Source of the DNA: Candidatus Jordarchaeia archaeon
GTDB lineage: Archaea > Asgardarchaeota > Jordiarchaeia > Jordiarchaeales > Jordiarchaeaceae
DNA length: 64,000 nucleotides
Assembly (NCBI GenBank): GCA_029856435.1
Contig: JAHQXB010000075.1
Span: forward strand, 1-64,000
Direction of reading: 5' to 3'
Position numbers and translations under genes: made by a program. Below the pieces are notes generated by a model that saw only the letters and a program-made list of their open reading frames with translations, did not search any database and was not told the origin of the DNA. Positions within the stretch are counted from its first letter, which is position 1. Each line of letters starts with the position of its first letter. This document shows positions 30,069-40,371 of this stretch, piece by piece.

Positions 30069-32392
30069 CCATAAAACCAGAGGATTTCCTTAATCAAATT
30101 AGGAACAGTCTCAGCTACAATAAGCAAATAGAACACGTAGAGATAATCCCCAAACGTGAAGCGAGGTACGGCCAGTTAGATAGCCCGCTGCCCGAACCTT
30201 TGCAGAAATACTTGGATGAATGGGGAATAAGGCTCTATTCGCATCAAGCAAGAGCGATAAATGAAATCAGGAAGGGAAAAAACGTCATCATCACCACACC
30301 CACGGCCTCGGGAAAAACTCTGTGTTTCAACCTACCAGTTATGGAGAGAATCTACGTTGACCCTAAAGCCACCGCGTTATACCTTTATCCCCTGAAGGCT
30401 TTAACCAATGACCAGCTGAAAGTTTTGAGACAGTTGGAGAAAGAAACTGGCATCAACCTCAATGCGAACATCTACGATGGCGACACACCGAGCAGCCTCC
30501 GGCCAAAAATTAGAAAGGAATCCAACATAATTCTTAGCAACCCATATGGACTCCACCTTTATCTTCCCTGGCACAGTAAGTGGGCAAGGTTCTACACTAA
30601 CTTAGCATTCATCGTTCTGGACGAGGTGCACACCTACAGGGGAGTATTCGGCTCCAATATGGCCATGCTTATGAGACGTTTACTTCGGATATGCGAACAC
30701 TACGGATCCGATCCCCAGATAGTTCTCTCCTCTGCAACAATTGCCAATCCTGATGAACTGTCCTCAAAACTTACCGGAAGAAAGTTTGAAGTTGTTTCGG
30801 ATGACGGGGCAGCCCGGGGGCGGCGGTACTTCGTATTTTGGAATCCACCCCCATTGGGTAGGGGGGTTCGAAGCTCCCCACACCAAGAAACAAAAAATCT
30901 ACTAGCCAAGCATGTGGCAAATAATATTCAGACTCTCTGTTTCACAGTGTCCCGGAAAATGGCGGAACTAGTAGCCAGATGGACGAGGGAGGAGATTCCA
31001 GAACTAAGGGATAAAATAACAGCTTACAGGGCAGGATATTTGCCCTCGGAGAGAAGAGACATAGAGAAAATGCTGAGAGAGAAACAACTCTTGGGTGTGG
31101 TCTCCACCAACGCCTTAGAGTTGGGCATTGACATTGGCTCGCTGGACGCAGTAATAATTTCGGGTTATCCGGGCACAATTATATCCACATGGCAACAGGC
31201 AGGCAGAGCGGGTAGAGGAACAGATGATGCACTTATTACTCTAGTAGCTTTTGAAAATCCCCTCGACCAGTACTTTATGAAGCATCCTGAGAAATTTTTT
31301 GGAAAACCCCACGAACACGCCATCATAGATTTGGAAAATCCATATATTAACATGGGACATTTAATATGTGCGGCCGCAGAACTTCCGCTAAGGGATTCCG
31401 ACACTAAATACTTTTTACCTACAAATACCGGGAACAAGGGCAGAGAGCCTTCTGAAATATTTTTGTCAGCCCTAAAAGTTCTCGAGCACAAAAAAGTAAT
31501 TGGGAAAACCCCCGAAGGATTTGTCTACACTGGGACTGGTAGAGCCGCAGAAATGATTTCCCTAAACAGCATCTCCAGCGACCAGGTGAAGGTGATTTGT
31601 GAAGGTAAGATTCTTGAGATAATAGACCGCAACCGAGCCTATTCTGAAGCTCATAGGGGAGCAATTTTTCTGCACCAAGGCGAAACCTACTTCGTCGAAA
31701 AATTAGACCTGAACAATGGAATAGCCTATGTTAGGAAGGAAGATGTTGACTACTACACAGAAGCTGCAGAAACATCTGACATAAAAATAAATCGCGAATT
31801 CAAAGAAAAAACCTGTAATGACTTTAAAGTAAAGCTGGGTGAAGTCACAGTAACCAAGATTTATAACAAGTACTTTTTGAAAAAATATGATGAGATTCTA
31901 GACATTAAACCACTAGAGCTACCGCCAATCGTCTTTGACACCACGGCACTCTGGTTTATCATTCCTGACCAAGTAGTGGACAAAGTCAAAGAGAAAGGTC
32001 TGGATTTTGAGGGGGGAATACACGCAGTCGAACACGCCATGATTGCCATGACACCCTATTTCGCTCTCTGTGACCGCAGAGACATAGGGGGAGTTTCGAC
32101 CAATAAGCACCCAAACACTGGAAAACCCACCATATTCATATACGACGGCTACCAAGGAGGCATAGGGATAAGTGAAAAAAATTACCAGCTCTTCCAAGAA
32201 TTGGCAATCAACACCCTAGAGCTAATTGAGGGCTGCGAGTGCGAAGACGGCTGCCCCTCCTGCATCTATTCTCCAAAATGTGGAAACAATAATGAACCAT
32301 TAGACAAGAAGGCCGCAATAACTATACTGAGAGCACTTAAAAAACATCCTAAAAGAACTGTAAAAGCATCACAAAAAGATGGAAAAACTTGA
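30065..32392 (+). CDS. MrfA/YprA-type DEAD/DEAH helicase with DUF1998 C-terminal Zn domain
   Basis: TPTASGKT, LDEVHTYRGVFGSNMAML, SSATIANP, QAGRAGRG, CECEDGCPSCIYSPKCGNNNEPLDK. Confidence 0.9.
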   Translation: MTIKPEDFLNQIRNSLSYNKQIEHVEIIPKREARYGQLDSPLPEPLQKYLDEWGIRLYSHQARAINEIRKGKNVIITTPTASGKTLCFNLPVMERIYVDPKATALYLYPLKALTNDQLKVLRQLEKETGINLNANIYDGDTPSSLRPKIRKESNIILSNPYGLHLYLPWHSKWARFYTNLAFIVLDEVHTYRGVFGSNMAMLMRRLLRICEHYGSDPQIVLSSATIANPDELSSKLTGRKFEVVSDDGAARGRRYFVFWNPPPLGRGVRSSPHQETKNLLAKHVANNIQTLCFTVSRKMAELVARWTREEIPELRDKITAYRAGYLPSERRDIEKMLREKQLLGVVSTNALELGIDIGSLDAVIISGYPGTIISTWQQAGRAGRGTDDALITLVAFENPLDQYFMKHPEKFFGKPHEHAIIDLENPYINMGHLICAAAELPLRDSDTKYFLPTNTGNKGREPSEIFLSALKVLEHKKVIGKTPEGFVYTGTGRAAEMISLNSISSDQVKVICEGKILEIIDRNRAYSEAHRGAIFLHQGETYFVEKLDLNNGIAYVRKEDVDYYTEAAETSDIKINREFKEKTCNDFKVKLGEVTVTKIYNKYFLKKYDEILDIKPLELPPIVFDTTALWFIIPDQVVDKVKEKGLDFEGGIHAVEHAMIAMTPYFALCDRRDIGGVSTNKHPNTGKPTIFIYDGYQGGIGISEKNYQLFQELAINTLELIEGCECEDGCPSCIYSPKCGNNNEPLDKKAAITILRALKKHPKRTVKASQKDGKT

Positions 32393-32440
32393 ATTTGGTT
32401 TTCCCCATTCTGGTTACCAATTCGGGTTTAATTTATGAAA

Positions 32441-33467
32441 TTAGTGCACGCTTTCCTTGTCGAATCTTATCATTGCGCTGCTAATTTTTTCTTCAGGTAT
32501 TTCTTCACGCACCCTTATCATGGTTATGGCGTTATGAGGACACTTGTGGGAGCATATTCCGCAGCCTATGCATCTTTCTTCCAGTATCATTATTTTGTTG
32601 TCGGACAAATCGTCCTTGTGAGGGTAGTGATGCCACATTGCCTGCATGGGGCAGTTTTTGACGCAGGTTTCGCAGAGTTTACAGGCTTCCTTGTTTATCT
32701 GGGGAAGGAAGTTGGATTTGGTTTGTGTGCGTGGGTTGTATTGTCGCATGATTACTCCCAGTATGCCACAGCAGCAACTGCAGCAGTTGCAGGTTATTAC
32801 TGGTTTTTTGGCTTGGTTAGTTGTGTTATGAAGGAGACCGTGATCTTCACAGTCTTTGATTATTTTCAGAGCCTCTTCCTTAGTAACGTGCCTTGCCCCT
32901 TGATACTTGACTATGTAGTCTGCTATGGAGTCAAAGGTCATACAAACTTTGGGATTATCACATCTGCGGTTGAGCAACCTACAGTAACAGTTGAAAACAG
33001 CTATGGATCTATAATCGGAAATGTACTCACTAATCCTTTCAAAGGGAAGCACTTCGGTGGTGGGATCCAATTTTTCCTCTATAGGAATGGTTCGAAAAAG
33101 AGGATAATTAGACACAGTAATTTTAGACGCAGTAATTTCATGTCCAAAGCCCGTATATTTTTCCATAATTTTGTGAATCTCACGCTTCGCATCAGTTAAC
33201 TGTCCCTGACCCACATGATACTCGCTGAGGCCGGGAAGCAACATCAACAGAGAGTAACGTGGCTTTCTGTCCTCCTTGCCTTCAAATTTGATGATGAGCC
33301 CCCTCCTTGTAAGCCCCTTAAACATGGATTTTACGTGGTGTTCATCCAGTCCCAGTTGCGCCCTGCCTGTTCTACTGTTTTTGCATCTATAACCGGCATT
33401 TTGTAGGAGGAGAGGAACTCTGCCTCTTGGGTGTGAATATTCTTTTGAGAATCTCAAAAAATCTCAT
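32441..33467 (-). CDS. 4Fe-4S ferredoxin-domain protein with winged-helix-like N-terminus (N-terminus frameshifted)
   Basis: CKLCETCVKNCP, CIGCGICSHKCP, CNCCSCCCGIL. The ORF-track N-terminus is out of frame relative to FEILKRIFTP and EEAEFLSSYKMPVIDAKTVEQAG segments in the other two frames. Confidence 0.75.
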
Positions 33468-33571
33468 TCTGTTTAGGAAGCTTCATAAACCAGTTGTTCA
33501 TTATCATCTATAAGTTCTAGTAAGCATCAGCCAAAAGCAATCCTCCACTAACAAAAGGATGAAGTAATAGT

Positions 33572-33679
33572 GGTGATGTAGAATTGTTCGGTTTCGCCTC
33601 AAAAAGGGGGTGTTTATAGGGCTTCTTTCACGATTTGGAGCTTTATTAGGGAGATGGAACCGAATAAATCTGCATCACC
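33572..33679. mobile_element. MITE-like family A, copy 2
   Basis: 108 bp ggtgatgtagaattgttcggtttcgcctc...gaaccgaataaatctgcatcacc, flanked by direct repeat aagtaatagt (33562-33571 and 33680-33689). Confidence 0.88.
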
Positions 33680-33802
33680 AAGTAATAGTTTTGGATAAGG
33701 TTTTAAGCGTTTCTAAAATTTTATTCAAAAAAGAAATAGGAAGTAGCCTAAAAAAATAAAAGGGGGATTAAAGAGAATGAGGCGGAAGTTTTGGTTTGTT
33801 TC

Positions 33803-33952
33803 CTACTTTACAAACTTTTTGGGGTTCTCGTCAAAGGATTTCTTACAGCCAGGTGCGCAGAAATAGTAGGTTTTGCCTTTGTATTCGCTTTTAAATTTGG
33901 CTGTTTTGGGATCCACTTCCATTTTGCACACAGGATCTATAGCTTTGGTCAT
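33803..33952 (-). CDS. YHS-domain small metal-binding protein
   Basis: Missed by ORF track (49 aa): [49 protein letters not shown]. Confidence 0.88.
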   Translation of the reverse strand: MTKAIDPVCKMEVDPKTAKFKSEYKGKTYYFCAPGCKKSFDENPKKFVK

Positions 33953-36344
33953 TTTTTTCTCCTCCTTTTTTTTCTTTTTCCCTCCTTGGTTTTCTCTTTT
34001 GGGGGTTGAATCTTTTGAGTAAGAGTGAGTTTACCACAACTGTGACTGAGCTCATTGCCATTGCCGCAGCTGCTAGAGCGGGGGGTAACAGTAGGGGGTA
34101 GAGTACTCCTGCTGCTATGGGGATGGCTATAATATTGTATATGAAGGCCCAGAATAGGTTTTGCTTTATCTTGTTCACAGTTTTTTTGCTTAGGCTTATG
34201 GCTGATGCGATGTCTTTCAGGTCGTGTTTTATGAGGACTATGTCGCCGGTTTCGATTGCCACATCGGTTCCTGAGCCTATGGCGATTCCCACGTCTGCCT
34301 GTGCCAGGGCTGGTGCGTCGTTTATTCCGTCGCCCACCATAGCTACTATTTTTCCCTCACCTTGGAGTTTTTTCACTTCGCTTGCCTTGTCCTCTGGCAA
34401 TACTTCAGCTAGCACTCGGTCTATGCCCACCTGGCTAGCTATAGCTTGGGCGGTTTTCTGATTATCGCCAGTAATCATGACTACCTCTAGGTTCATGTTT
34501 TTCAGTTCTTGGATTGCTTCCACAGAGTTTTCCATTAGGGTGTCGGCAACGGCTACTAATCCTTTTACTTCCCCGTCTTCTGCTACGAATAGCACTGTTT
34601 TACCCATCTCCTCAAGTTTTCGTGCCTGTTTTTCATAACTGTTTTTCAGTTTCTCCTCCTTGACCAGTTTTTTGTTTCCCACCAGTATTTCCTTTCCGTT
34701 AAGTTTTGCCTTCACTCCCTTCCCGGGATACTCGTAGAAATCTTTCACCTCGGGGATTTTGATTCCCTTTTCTTCAGCTTTTCTCACCATGGCTTCTGCT
34801 AGGGGATGCTCAGATTTCTTTTCCACCGCAGCTGCTATTTCTAGCACATCTCCCACTATGTCTGTTACTTCTGGTTCTCCTCTGGTTATGGTTCCAGTCT
34901 TGTCTAAAACCACGGTGTTAATTTTGTATGCTTTTTCTAGGGCTTCTCCGCCTTTAACGAGTATACCGGCTTCCGCTCCTTTACCTGTACCCACCATTAT
35001 GGCAGTTGGAGTAGCCAGTCCCAAGGCGCAGGGACACGAAATGACTAGGATTGCAACCAGTATTAACATTGAGAACAGGAGACTCTTTTGACCTATGGTT
35101 ACCCAGTATAGGAATGCTCCCAAAGCTGTGAGGATAACTGAGGGTACAAAAATTGAGGCCACTTTATCAGCTAAGCTTTGGATGGGGGCTTTTGAGCCTT
35201 GAGCCTCCTCCACCATGCGAATTATTTGTGAGAGCATAGTGTCTTTTCCAACCCTTTTTGCTTCTACGCGCAGGTAGCCATTTTTGTTAATTGTGGAACC
35301 TATAACTGGGTCGCCTTTGGTCTTCTCAACGGGTATTGGCTCCCCTGTGATCATGGATTCGTCTACAGTGGAATAACCCTCTACCACGATTCCGTCTACG
35401 GGAATTTTTTCGCCAGGCTTAATTACTAGAATATCCCCTACCACAACTTCATCTATGGGTACTTCGACTTCCTTCCCATCTCGTACTACCGTAGCAGTTT
35501 TGGCTTGAAGCTGTACTAGCTTCTTTACCGCCTCACTGGTTCTTCCCTTAGCGATGGCTTCCAGAAGCTTTCCCAGAGAAATGAACAGTAGTATAAGGCA
35601 TGAAGTATCGTAATATAATTGTCCGGGAATTATGAAGGTGGCAAATACGCTGTAGAAGTAGGCTACCGATGTGCCCATGGCTATTAATACATCCATATTT
35701 GCAGTCTTATTTTTGAGAGAGTAGTATGACCCCCTATAGAACTGGTAGCCTCCAACGAACTGAACCGGGGTGGCCAGGAGAAATAGAAATATGGGGTTTC
35801 GCATTATTTCGGGAATGGGAAAGGGAAGCAGGTCCGCCATATTTCCAAGGGCTACGGGAATAGTAAGTAAGAGTATAAATGCAAATATTCGTTTTTGCTT
35901 TGTGAGTTCTTTTATTGCGGCTTTCTCGGAGTATTCGTCCACTACCCGGTATCCTGCTTCTTTAACCGCTTTTTTCATATCATTAATGGTGGCGGGGGAG
36001 GTATAGGTGACAATGGCGCTCTCAGATCCTAAACTTACCTCAGCTGAGAGTACACCTTCCACTTTTAGTAAGGCTTTCTCGACGGTCTGTACACAGGTTG
36101 CGCAGTGCATTCCAGCTATCTTTAGTCTTACTTTTTCCCTTTTAACGTCGTAACCAGACTTAGTTATCTGATTATGTATAGAGCTTAGGGTAACCTTGCT
36201 TTCATCGAAGACAACAGTGGCACTTTCAGAGCCGAAACTTACATCTGCCTTAGAAACGCCTTCCAGCTCATAAAGCGCCTTCTCTATGGTTCCAGCGCAT
36301 GTTGCACAGTGCATTCCCTTAATGGGAATTTTTTCTTTCCTCAT
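33891..36344 (-). CDS. copA: Copper-translocating P1B-type ATPase with two HMA domains
   Basis: Two GMHCATC motifs, [36 protein letters not shown]. Confidence 0.93.
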   Translation of the reverse strand: MRKEKIPIKGMHCATCAGTIEKALYELEGVSKADVSFGSESATVVFDESKVTLSSIHNQITKSGYDVKREKVRLKIAGMHCATCVQTVEKALLKVEGVLSAEVSLGSESAIVTYTSPATINDMKKAVKEAGYRVVDEYSEKAAIKELTKQKRIFAFILLLTIPVALGNMADLLPFPIPEIMRNPIFLFLLATPVQFVGGYQFYRGSYYSLKNKTANMDVLIAMGTSVAYFYSVFATFIIPGQLYYDTSCLILLFISLGKLLEAIAKGRTSEAVKKLVQLQAKTATVVRDGKEVEVPIDEVVVGDILVIKPGEKIPVDGIVVEGYSTVDESMITGEPIPVEKTKGDPVIGSTINKNGYLRVEAKRVGKDTMLSQIIRMVEEAQGSKAPIQSLADKVASIFVPSVILTALGAFLYWVTIGQKSLLFSMLILVAILVISCPCALGLATPTAIMVGTGKGAEAGILVKGGEALEKAYKINTVVLDKTGTITRGEPEVTDIVGDVLEIAAAVEKKSEHPLAEAMVRKAEEKGIKIPEVKDFYEYPGKGVKAKLNGKEILVGNKKLVKEEKLKNSYEKQARKLEEMGKTVLFVAEDGEVKGLVAVADTLMENSVEAIQELKNMNLEVVMITGDNQKTAQAIASQVGIDRVLAEVLPEDKASEVKKLQGEGKIVAMVGDGINDAPALAQADVGIAIGSGTDVAIETGDIVLIKHDLKDIASAISLSKKTVNKIKQNLFWAFIYNIIAIPIAAGVLYPLLLPPALAAAAMAMSSVTVVVNSLLLKRFNPQKRKPRREKEKKGGEKNDQSYRSCVQNGSGSQNSQI

Positions 36345-36531
36345 TCTTACTTCCCCATTGATTCCAAAACTTTTAATTTTGTAACCCTTTTCCTTTAATT
36401 TTTCCCCACTTGGCTACAAGTTTTTGGGATAAAAGTGGGATTACAATTGTTAATAATGGTTCGAGTATAATAAAGGTTTCGCGGGGCACACAAGCATACT
36501 AACCGTAAACACCGAAAAAACTAAAATAAAG

Positions 36532-37050
36532 CTATAGTTTAAACCTTATCTCTTCCCGTCCCCCTATTTTGTCGCCCTTCCTGGCCCAGAGTACCAGAAT
36601 GTTATCCATAATCTCGTACTCCATTGGGGTAGTAACTGATAGGATTTCGCAGCCCTCAGGAAACGTCCAAATAGCCTCACAGTCGTACTCCAGAAACTCT
36701 TCCTCAGTCACAGTCACATAAACATTCTCCCCCTTTCTGAATTCGCCCTTAAAACTAATTATCCAGAGGATAAAGGGGCTATTTTCGCTGCCGCGGAACT
36801 CAATATCAGTGTAAATAACTTTGGGATAGACCTTTTTACCATTGACTGTGTTTGTTTCTTCCTCAAGATATCCCTGCATATTTAGCCAGAGCTTTTCTAT
36901 TTCCCTCTCATATTCTTTTGGTTTTGCCTCCAGATTCAAATAGTATTCGTCTGGGTCATAGTAATCGTAGGTGAGAAGTTGATGGAACTCCCCACTGCGT
37001 GACACACTAAAGAACGCGTGAGCATAAAGGGGAACAACATTGTCACTCAC
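36532..37050 (-). CDS. Hypothetical protein
   Basis: 172 aa acidic ORF, no recognised motif. Confidence 0.5.
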   Translation of the reverse strand: MSDNVVPLYAHAFFSVSRSGEFHQLLTYDYYDPDEYYLNLEAKPKEYEREIEKLWLNMQGYLEEETNTVNGKKVYPKVIYTDIEFRGSENSPFILWIISFKGEFRKGENVYVTVTEEEFLEYDCEAIWTFPEGCEILSVTTPMEYEIMDNILVLWARKGDKIGGREEIRFKL

Positions 37051-37155
37051 GAAACTGCCACCCTTTCTCTAATTGGTGATTTAGTGGGTTTTATTCGCTA
37101 GATTTTTAAAAGGGTTGACTATATTCCAGTTTAATAAATCTATTGCAATAATGCT

Positions 37156-38037
37156 TTGATATTGCACGAAAGAACAATAATTTATATGAGTCTACTGTTT
37201 ATTGTCTTGAGTCTAAATTTAGATAAATTTGGTGAGAGGTGTTGCGATATGCCCAAGAAGCAAGAAAATGTAGAAGAATTGAAAATTCGTAGACCGCCGC
37301 GGGTTGGTTTGGTTTTAGGTAGCGCCACCCTGGTTAGCACCATAGCTGCGGCTTTGGCGTCTCTTGGAATTTGTTATGGATTATACCTATTGTTTGACGA
37401 GTTTTGGGGCGGAGCGCCAATTTATGTTTGGATTGCGATAACTCCCTTTTTGTATTTCGCCGTCAAATGGGCCTTCAAACTGACACTACTTTGTTACGCC
37501 CACTTCAACATAAAACCTTTGGAGGAAGGCTACCACGACTTTGATATGCGTGACGAAACAGTTAGAAAGTGGGTTGTAAATGCCGCTCTGACTTCTTTTA
37601 CCGGCGTGATTGTGGGCACCTTTCCTTGGGGTCAACCGGGCATTGGAGCCAGAGTTTTCAGAGCTATGGGTGCCAAAATGGGTAAAAACTCTATTGCCGC
37701 AATACTGGGTGAACCCTATATGGTTGAGATGGGTGACAATTCCACCTGTGGAGTTAGCTCCATTCTAGCGACACATGTAATTGAGGGCAACAAATTCTAC
37801 ATGGCCAAAATAAGAATAGGAAACAATGTGGTGGTAGGGGGGCAATCAATGATCTTTCCAGGAGTCACCATAGGAGATAATTCAATAATTGCAGCTATGT
37901 CCCTTGTCCCCAAAGACACTAAAATTCCTCCAAACACTGTCTGGGCAGGAGTCCCAGCACGTCAAGTGGGCATAGTGGATAAAGATGGAAAAATAGTAAA
38001 AATGCAGACAGAGGAACTGAAAAGACTCGGAAGATAA
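37156..38037 (+). CDS. Membrane-anchored left-handed beta-helix (hexapeptide) acyltransferase-like protein
   Basis: Two N-terminal TM segments, then IGNNVVVGGQSMIFPGVTIGDNSIIAAMSLVPKDTKIPPNTVWAGVPARQVG. An internal ATG near 37250 (MPKKQE) is a plausible start. Confidence 0.75.
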   Translation: MILHERTIIYMSLLFIVLSLNLDKFGERCCDMPKKQENVEELKIRRPPRVGLVLGSATLVSTIAAALASLGICYGLYLLFDEFWGGAPIYVWIAITPFLYFAVKWAFKLTLLCYAHFNIKPLEEGYHDFDMRDETVRKWVVNAALTSFTGVIVGTFPWGQPGIGARVFRAMGAKMGKNSIAAILGEPYMVEMGDNSTCGVSSILATHVIEGNKFYMAKIRIGNNVVVGGQSMIFPGVTIGDNSIIAAMSLVPKDTKIPPNTVWAGVPARQVGIVDKDGKIVKMQTEELKRLGR

Positions 38038-38472
38038 TGACTATTCACACACCTTTTCTTTTGTTTACTATTCCGATTTTTAACAAGGCGAAGACAAATG
38101 GAATGTCTGCCCAACCCTAGGGAGTACCCCAATACTGTTCGAAAGATGTTTTTAGCTGTTTTTACTTAAGGGAAAATTATGTGCTCTGTGGCTGTTTTTG
38201 GCGAGAAAAAACAAGTGCGCAAACAAGCCTTCAGATAAGCCTACTCCGCTCCCTCAACCCAATTTTTCGAACACTATTGGGGAGTACCCCCATTTAAACA
38301 CAACACTTAAGGCGCCCTTCTCCCTAAGCTCATTTTCAAATATTAGCAAATATGCTCTGTTAAACCATTTTACTTTTAAAATAGTTTATGGGGATTCTGA
38401 AAATTTTTCAACAATGTGAAATTGCAAAAAGGCTAAAAATTAAAAAATAAGAATTATCCTACGTGGCAAACG

Positions 38473-38579
38473 GGCGATTTAGATTTATTGGGCTCCTTTT
38501 CCCTAATTAAGGCTCTAAACCGCGAAAGGAGCTTTTATGCGCTCCTTTTTGAGAGGGAATTGAGCTATTATACATAACC
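38473..38579. mobile_element. MITE-like family A, copy 3 (diverged, inverted orientation)
   Basis: ggcgatttagatttattgggctcc...ctccttttccctaattaaggctctaaaccgcgaaagg...tacataacc aligns across its length with 27311-27419. Confidence 0.65.
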
Positions 38580-38588
38580 TATACAATA

Positions 38589-38760
38589 GAGACCTCGCCT
38601 TTAAGTGTGCGGCTTCCTTTCTATCATGATCGTTTTTTTCTCTCAAAAAAAGGAGGCTTAATAGGGCTTCCTTCCAAATTTAAAGCCCAAAAAAAGGGGA
38701 TAAAACTGGCTAACCCTGCACACATATCATGCCAACAACTACATACTTACGACAAAGGTT
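38589..38760. mobile_element. MITE-like family B, copy 2
   Basis: Same ends and core as 863-1027; flanked by 11-bp direct repeat cctatacaata (38578-38588 and 38761-38771). Confidence 0.8.
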
Positions 38761-38933
38761 CCTATACAATAAATGATAATCTTTAAATAAGAGGAGCAAA
38801 CATATACTTCAAAATTGGTTGGCGTACTATCTGAGTATTACAAACTTATTTGGGAGCCTAACATAATATTTGATATTTAAAAGGTTACCCACTCAACATA
38901 AGGGATTTATAGAAAAAGATAGGGAAAAGAGTC

Positions 38934-39500
38934 TTGGTGGAGGATGTCGCATTGGTTGGTAGGGAAGATGTGGAGCGAATGAAAAGGACTCTTGACGAGA
39001 TGCTTGAAAGAATCACTGACAGTAAGGCAATGGATAACAAATTTGAGACCATTCACCAGAAAATCATCAGGCTCGATGAGCGAGTGAGGAACATTGAAAC
39101 CCTCATGGAAACTGCGGTTAGGCTGATTCAGGAGCTAATATTTATCTCCTCAGGTGAAAACTTGGAAGTGAAAGAAGAACAGGCTGACGTTAAAAACAAA
39201 GAGGAAGAAAGGAAGCTCAATGAGGAGAAAACCATCCAAAAAATTAATAGGGTCAAAGCGAAAGAGGAGGAGGTTACCGGCGGCGGCTCTTGGGGTCTTC
39301 TCAGCCAGAGGCCAAAAGTTTCACTACATGATTTGGAGCGAGAGCTGGAAAGGCTGTTCAGCAGAATGGCGGAGCTGGAAATCGCCCGGGAGGAAAAAAG
39401 AATCACCAACAGTGAATACCAAATGGTTATTGAGGCCTTGAAGGAGAAAAAAGAAAAAATAACCAAAGATCTGGACAGTTTATTCAACATCACCCTATAG
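38934..39500 (+). CDS. Coiled-coil protein with C-terminal SHOCT-like segment
   Basis: 188 aa, charged helical; ARLFSRMAELEIAREEKRITNSEYQMVIEALKEKKEKI-like tail pattern. Confidence 0.5.
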   Translation: MVEDVALVGREDVERMKRTLDEMLERITDSKAMDNKFETIHQKIIRLDERVRNIETLMETAVRLIQELIFISSGENLEVKEEQADVKNKEEERKLNEEKTIQKINRVKAKEEEVTGGGSWGLLSQRPKVSLHDLERELERLFSRMAELEIAREEKRITNSEYQMVIEALKEKKEKITKDLDSLFNITL

Positions 39501-39526
39501 GGTGGCAAAAGTAAGGGAATTGTGTT

Positions 39527-40042
39527 TTATGTCTTGATGATTTTTTTGTAGTTTTGAGCTAGTTGTGAGTAACTTTCAGCACTGAATTTTATGGTTGCAA
39601 GGTGGGCTTCGCTGATCTGTTTTACCACTTTGCCGGGATTGCCTATAACTAAGCTGCCTGAGGGGATTTTGGTGTTAGGGGTGACAACTGTTCCTGCACC
39701 GATAATGCAATTATCCCCTATCTCTGCACCATCAAGTATAGTGGAGTTAATTCCCACTATCACGTAGTTACCAATTTTTGCCCCATGAATCACGGCTCCA
39801 TGGCCTACTGTCACGTTGTCCCCTATGATTGCTGGTGTTGTTGCCGCGTGAACTGAACAGCAGTCCTGTACATTGGAATTCTTGCCAATCTTTATGGTTG
39901 AGAAGTCGCCTCTAACCACGGCGTAATCAAAAATTGCGCCCATCTCGCCGACTTCTACACCACCAGATACGAAAGCATTCGGACTAACATAAGCAGTGGG
40001 GTGGATCTTTGGAACCTTACCAAGATATTCCACAATTGGCAA
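39527..40042 (-). CDS. Gamma-carbonic anhydrase family (left-handed beta-helix) protein
   Basis: VVRGDFSTIKIGKNSNVQDCCSVHAATTPAIIGDNVTVGHGAVIHGAKIGNYVIVGINSTILDGAEIG. Confidence 0.88.
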   Translation of the reverse strand: MPIVEYLGKVPKIHPTAYVSPNAFVSGGVEVGEMGAIFDYAVVRGDFSTIKIGKNSNVQDCCSVHAATTPAIIGDNVTVGHGAVIHGAKIGNYVIVGINSTILDGAEIGDNCIIGAGTVVTPNTKIPSGSLVIGNPGKVVKQISEAHLATIKFSAESYSQLAQNYKKIIKT

Positions 40043-40180
40043 TGATTTAACCTCCTTAGATTAAAACCACATACACTATAAATTATAACCATTTATTTTT
40101 TTACCCCATAAATATCCGAAATATCTTCTATGGTTGCCGATTGCGTAACATATTTTTACTCGCATGTTGATTAATTTATT

Positions 40181-40311
40181 TTGACGATGTTAAATTTTAG
40201 CGATTCCCATCTTAGTGCTACTAAGAGCGGCGGGAAAAGCGTTTTTCCTCACCTAAAAGATAAAAAAACAGTGAGAAGCAGGCAGCAACGAACCAAATTT
40301 AACATTGTCAA
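40181..40311. repeat. Widely spaced inverted repeat, single-copy MITE-like unit
   Basis: ttgacgatgttaaattt (40181-40197) and aaatttaacattgtcaa (40295-40311), 16/17 match when inverted. Confidence 0.6.
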
Positions 40312-40371
40312 GTTATCCTAAAATAGTTGAGAGAAATTAACTAGTTATTCTAGTATCGAGGAGAATATTCT

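Noticed and set aside
32435-33199. 254-aa plus-strand ORF opposite the 4Fe-4S gene
   Set aside because: The minus strand has clear ferredoxin motifs; this long ORF is an antisense artefact of low stop density.
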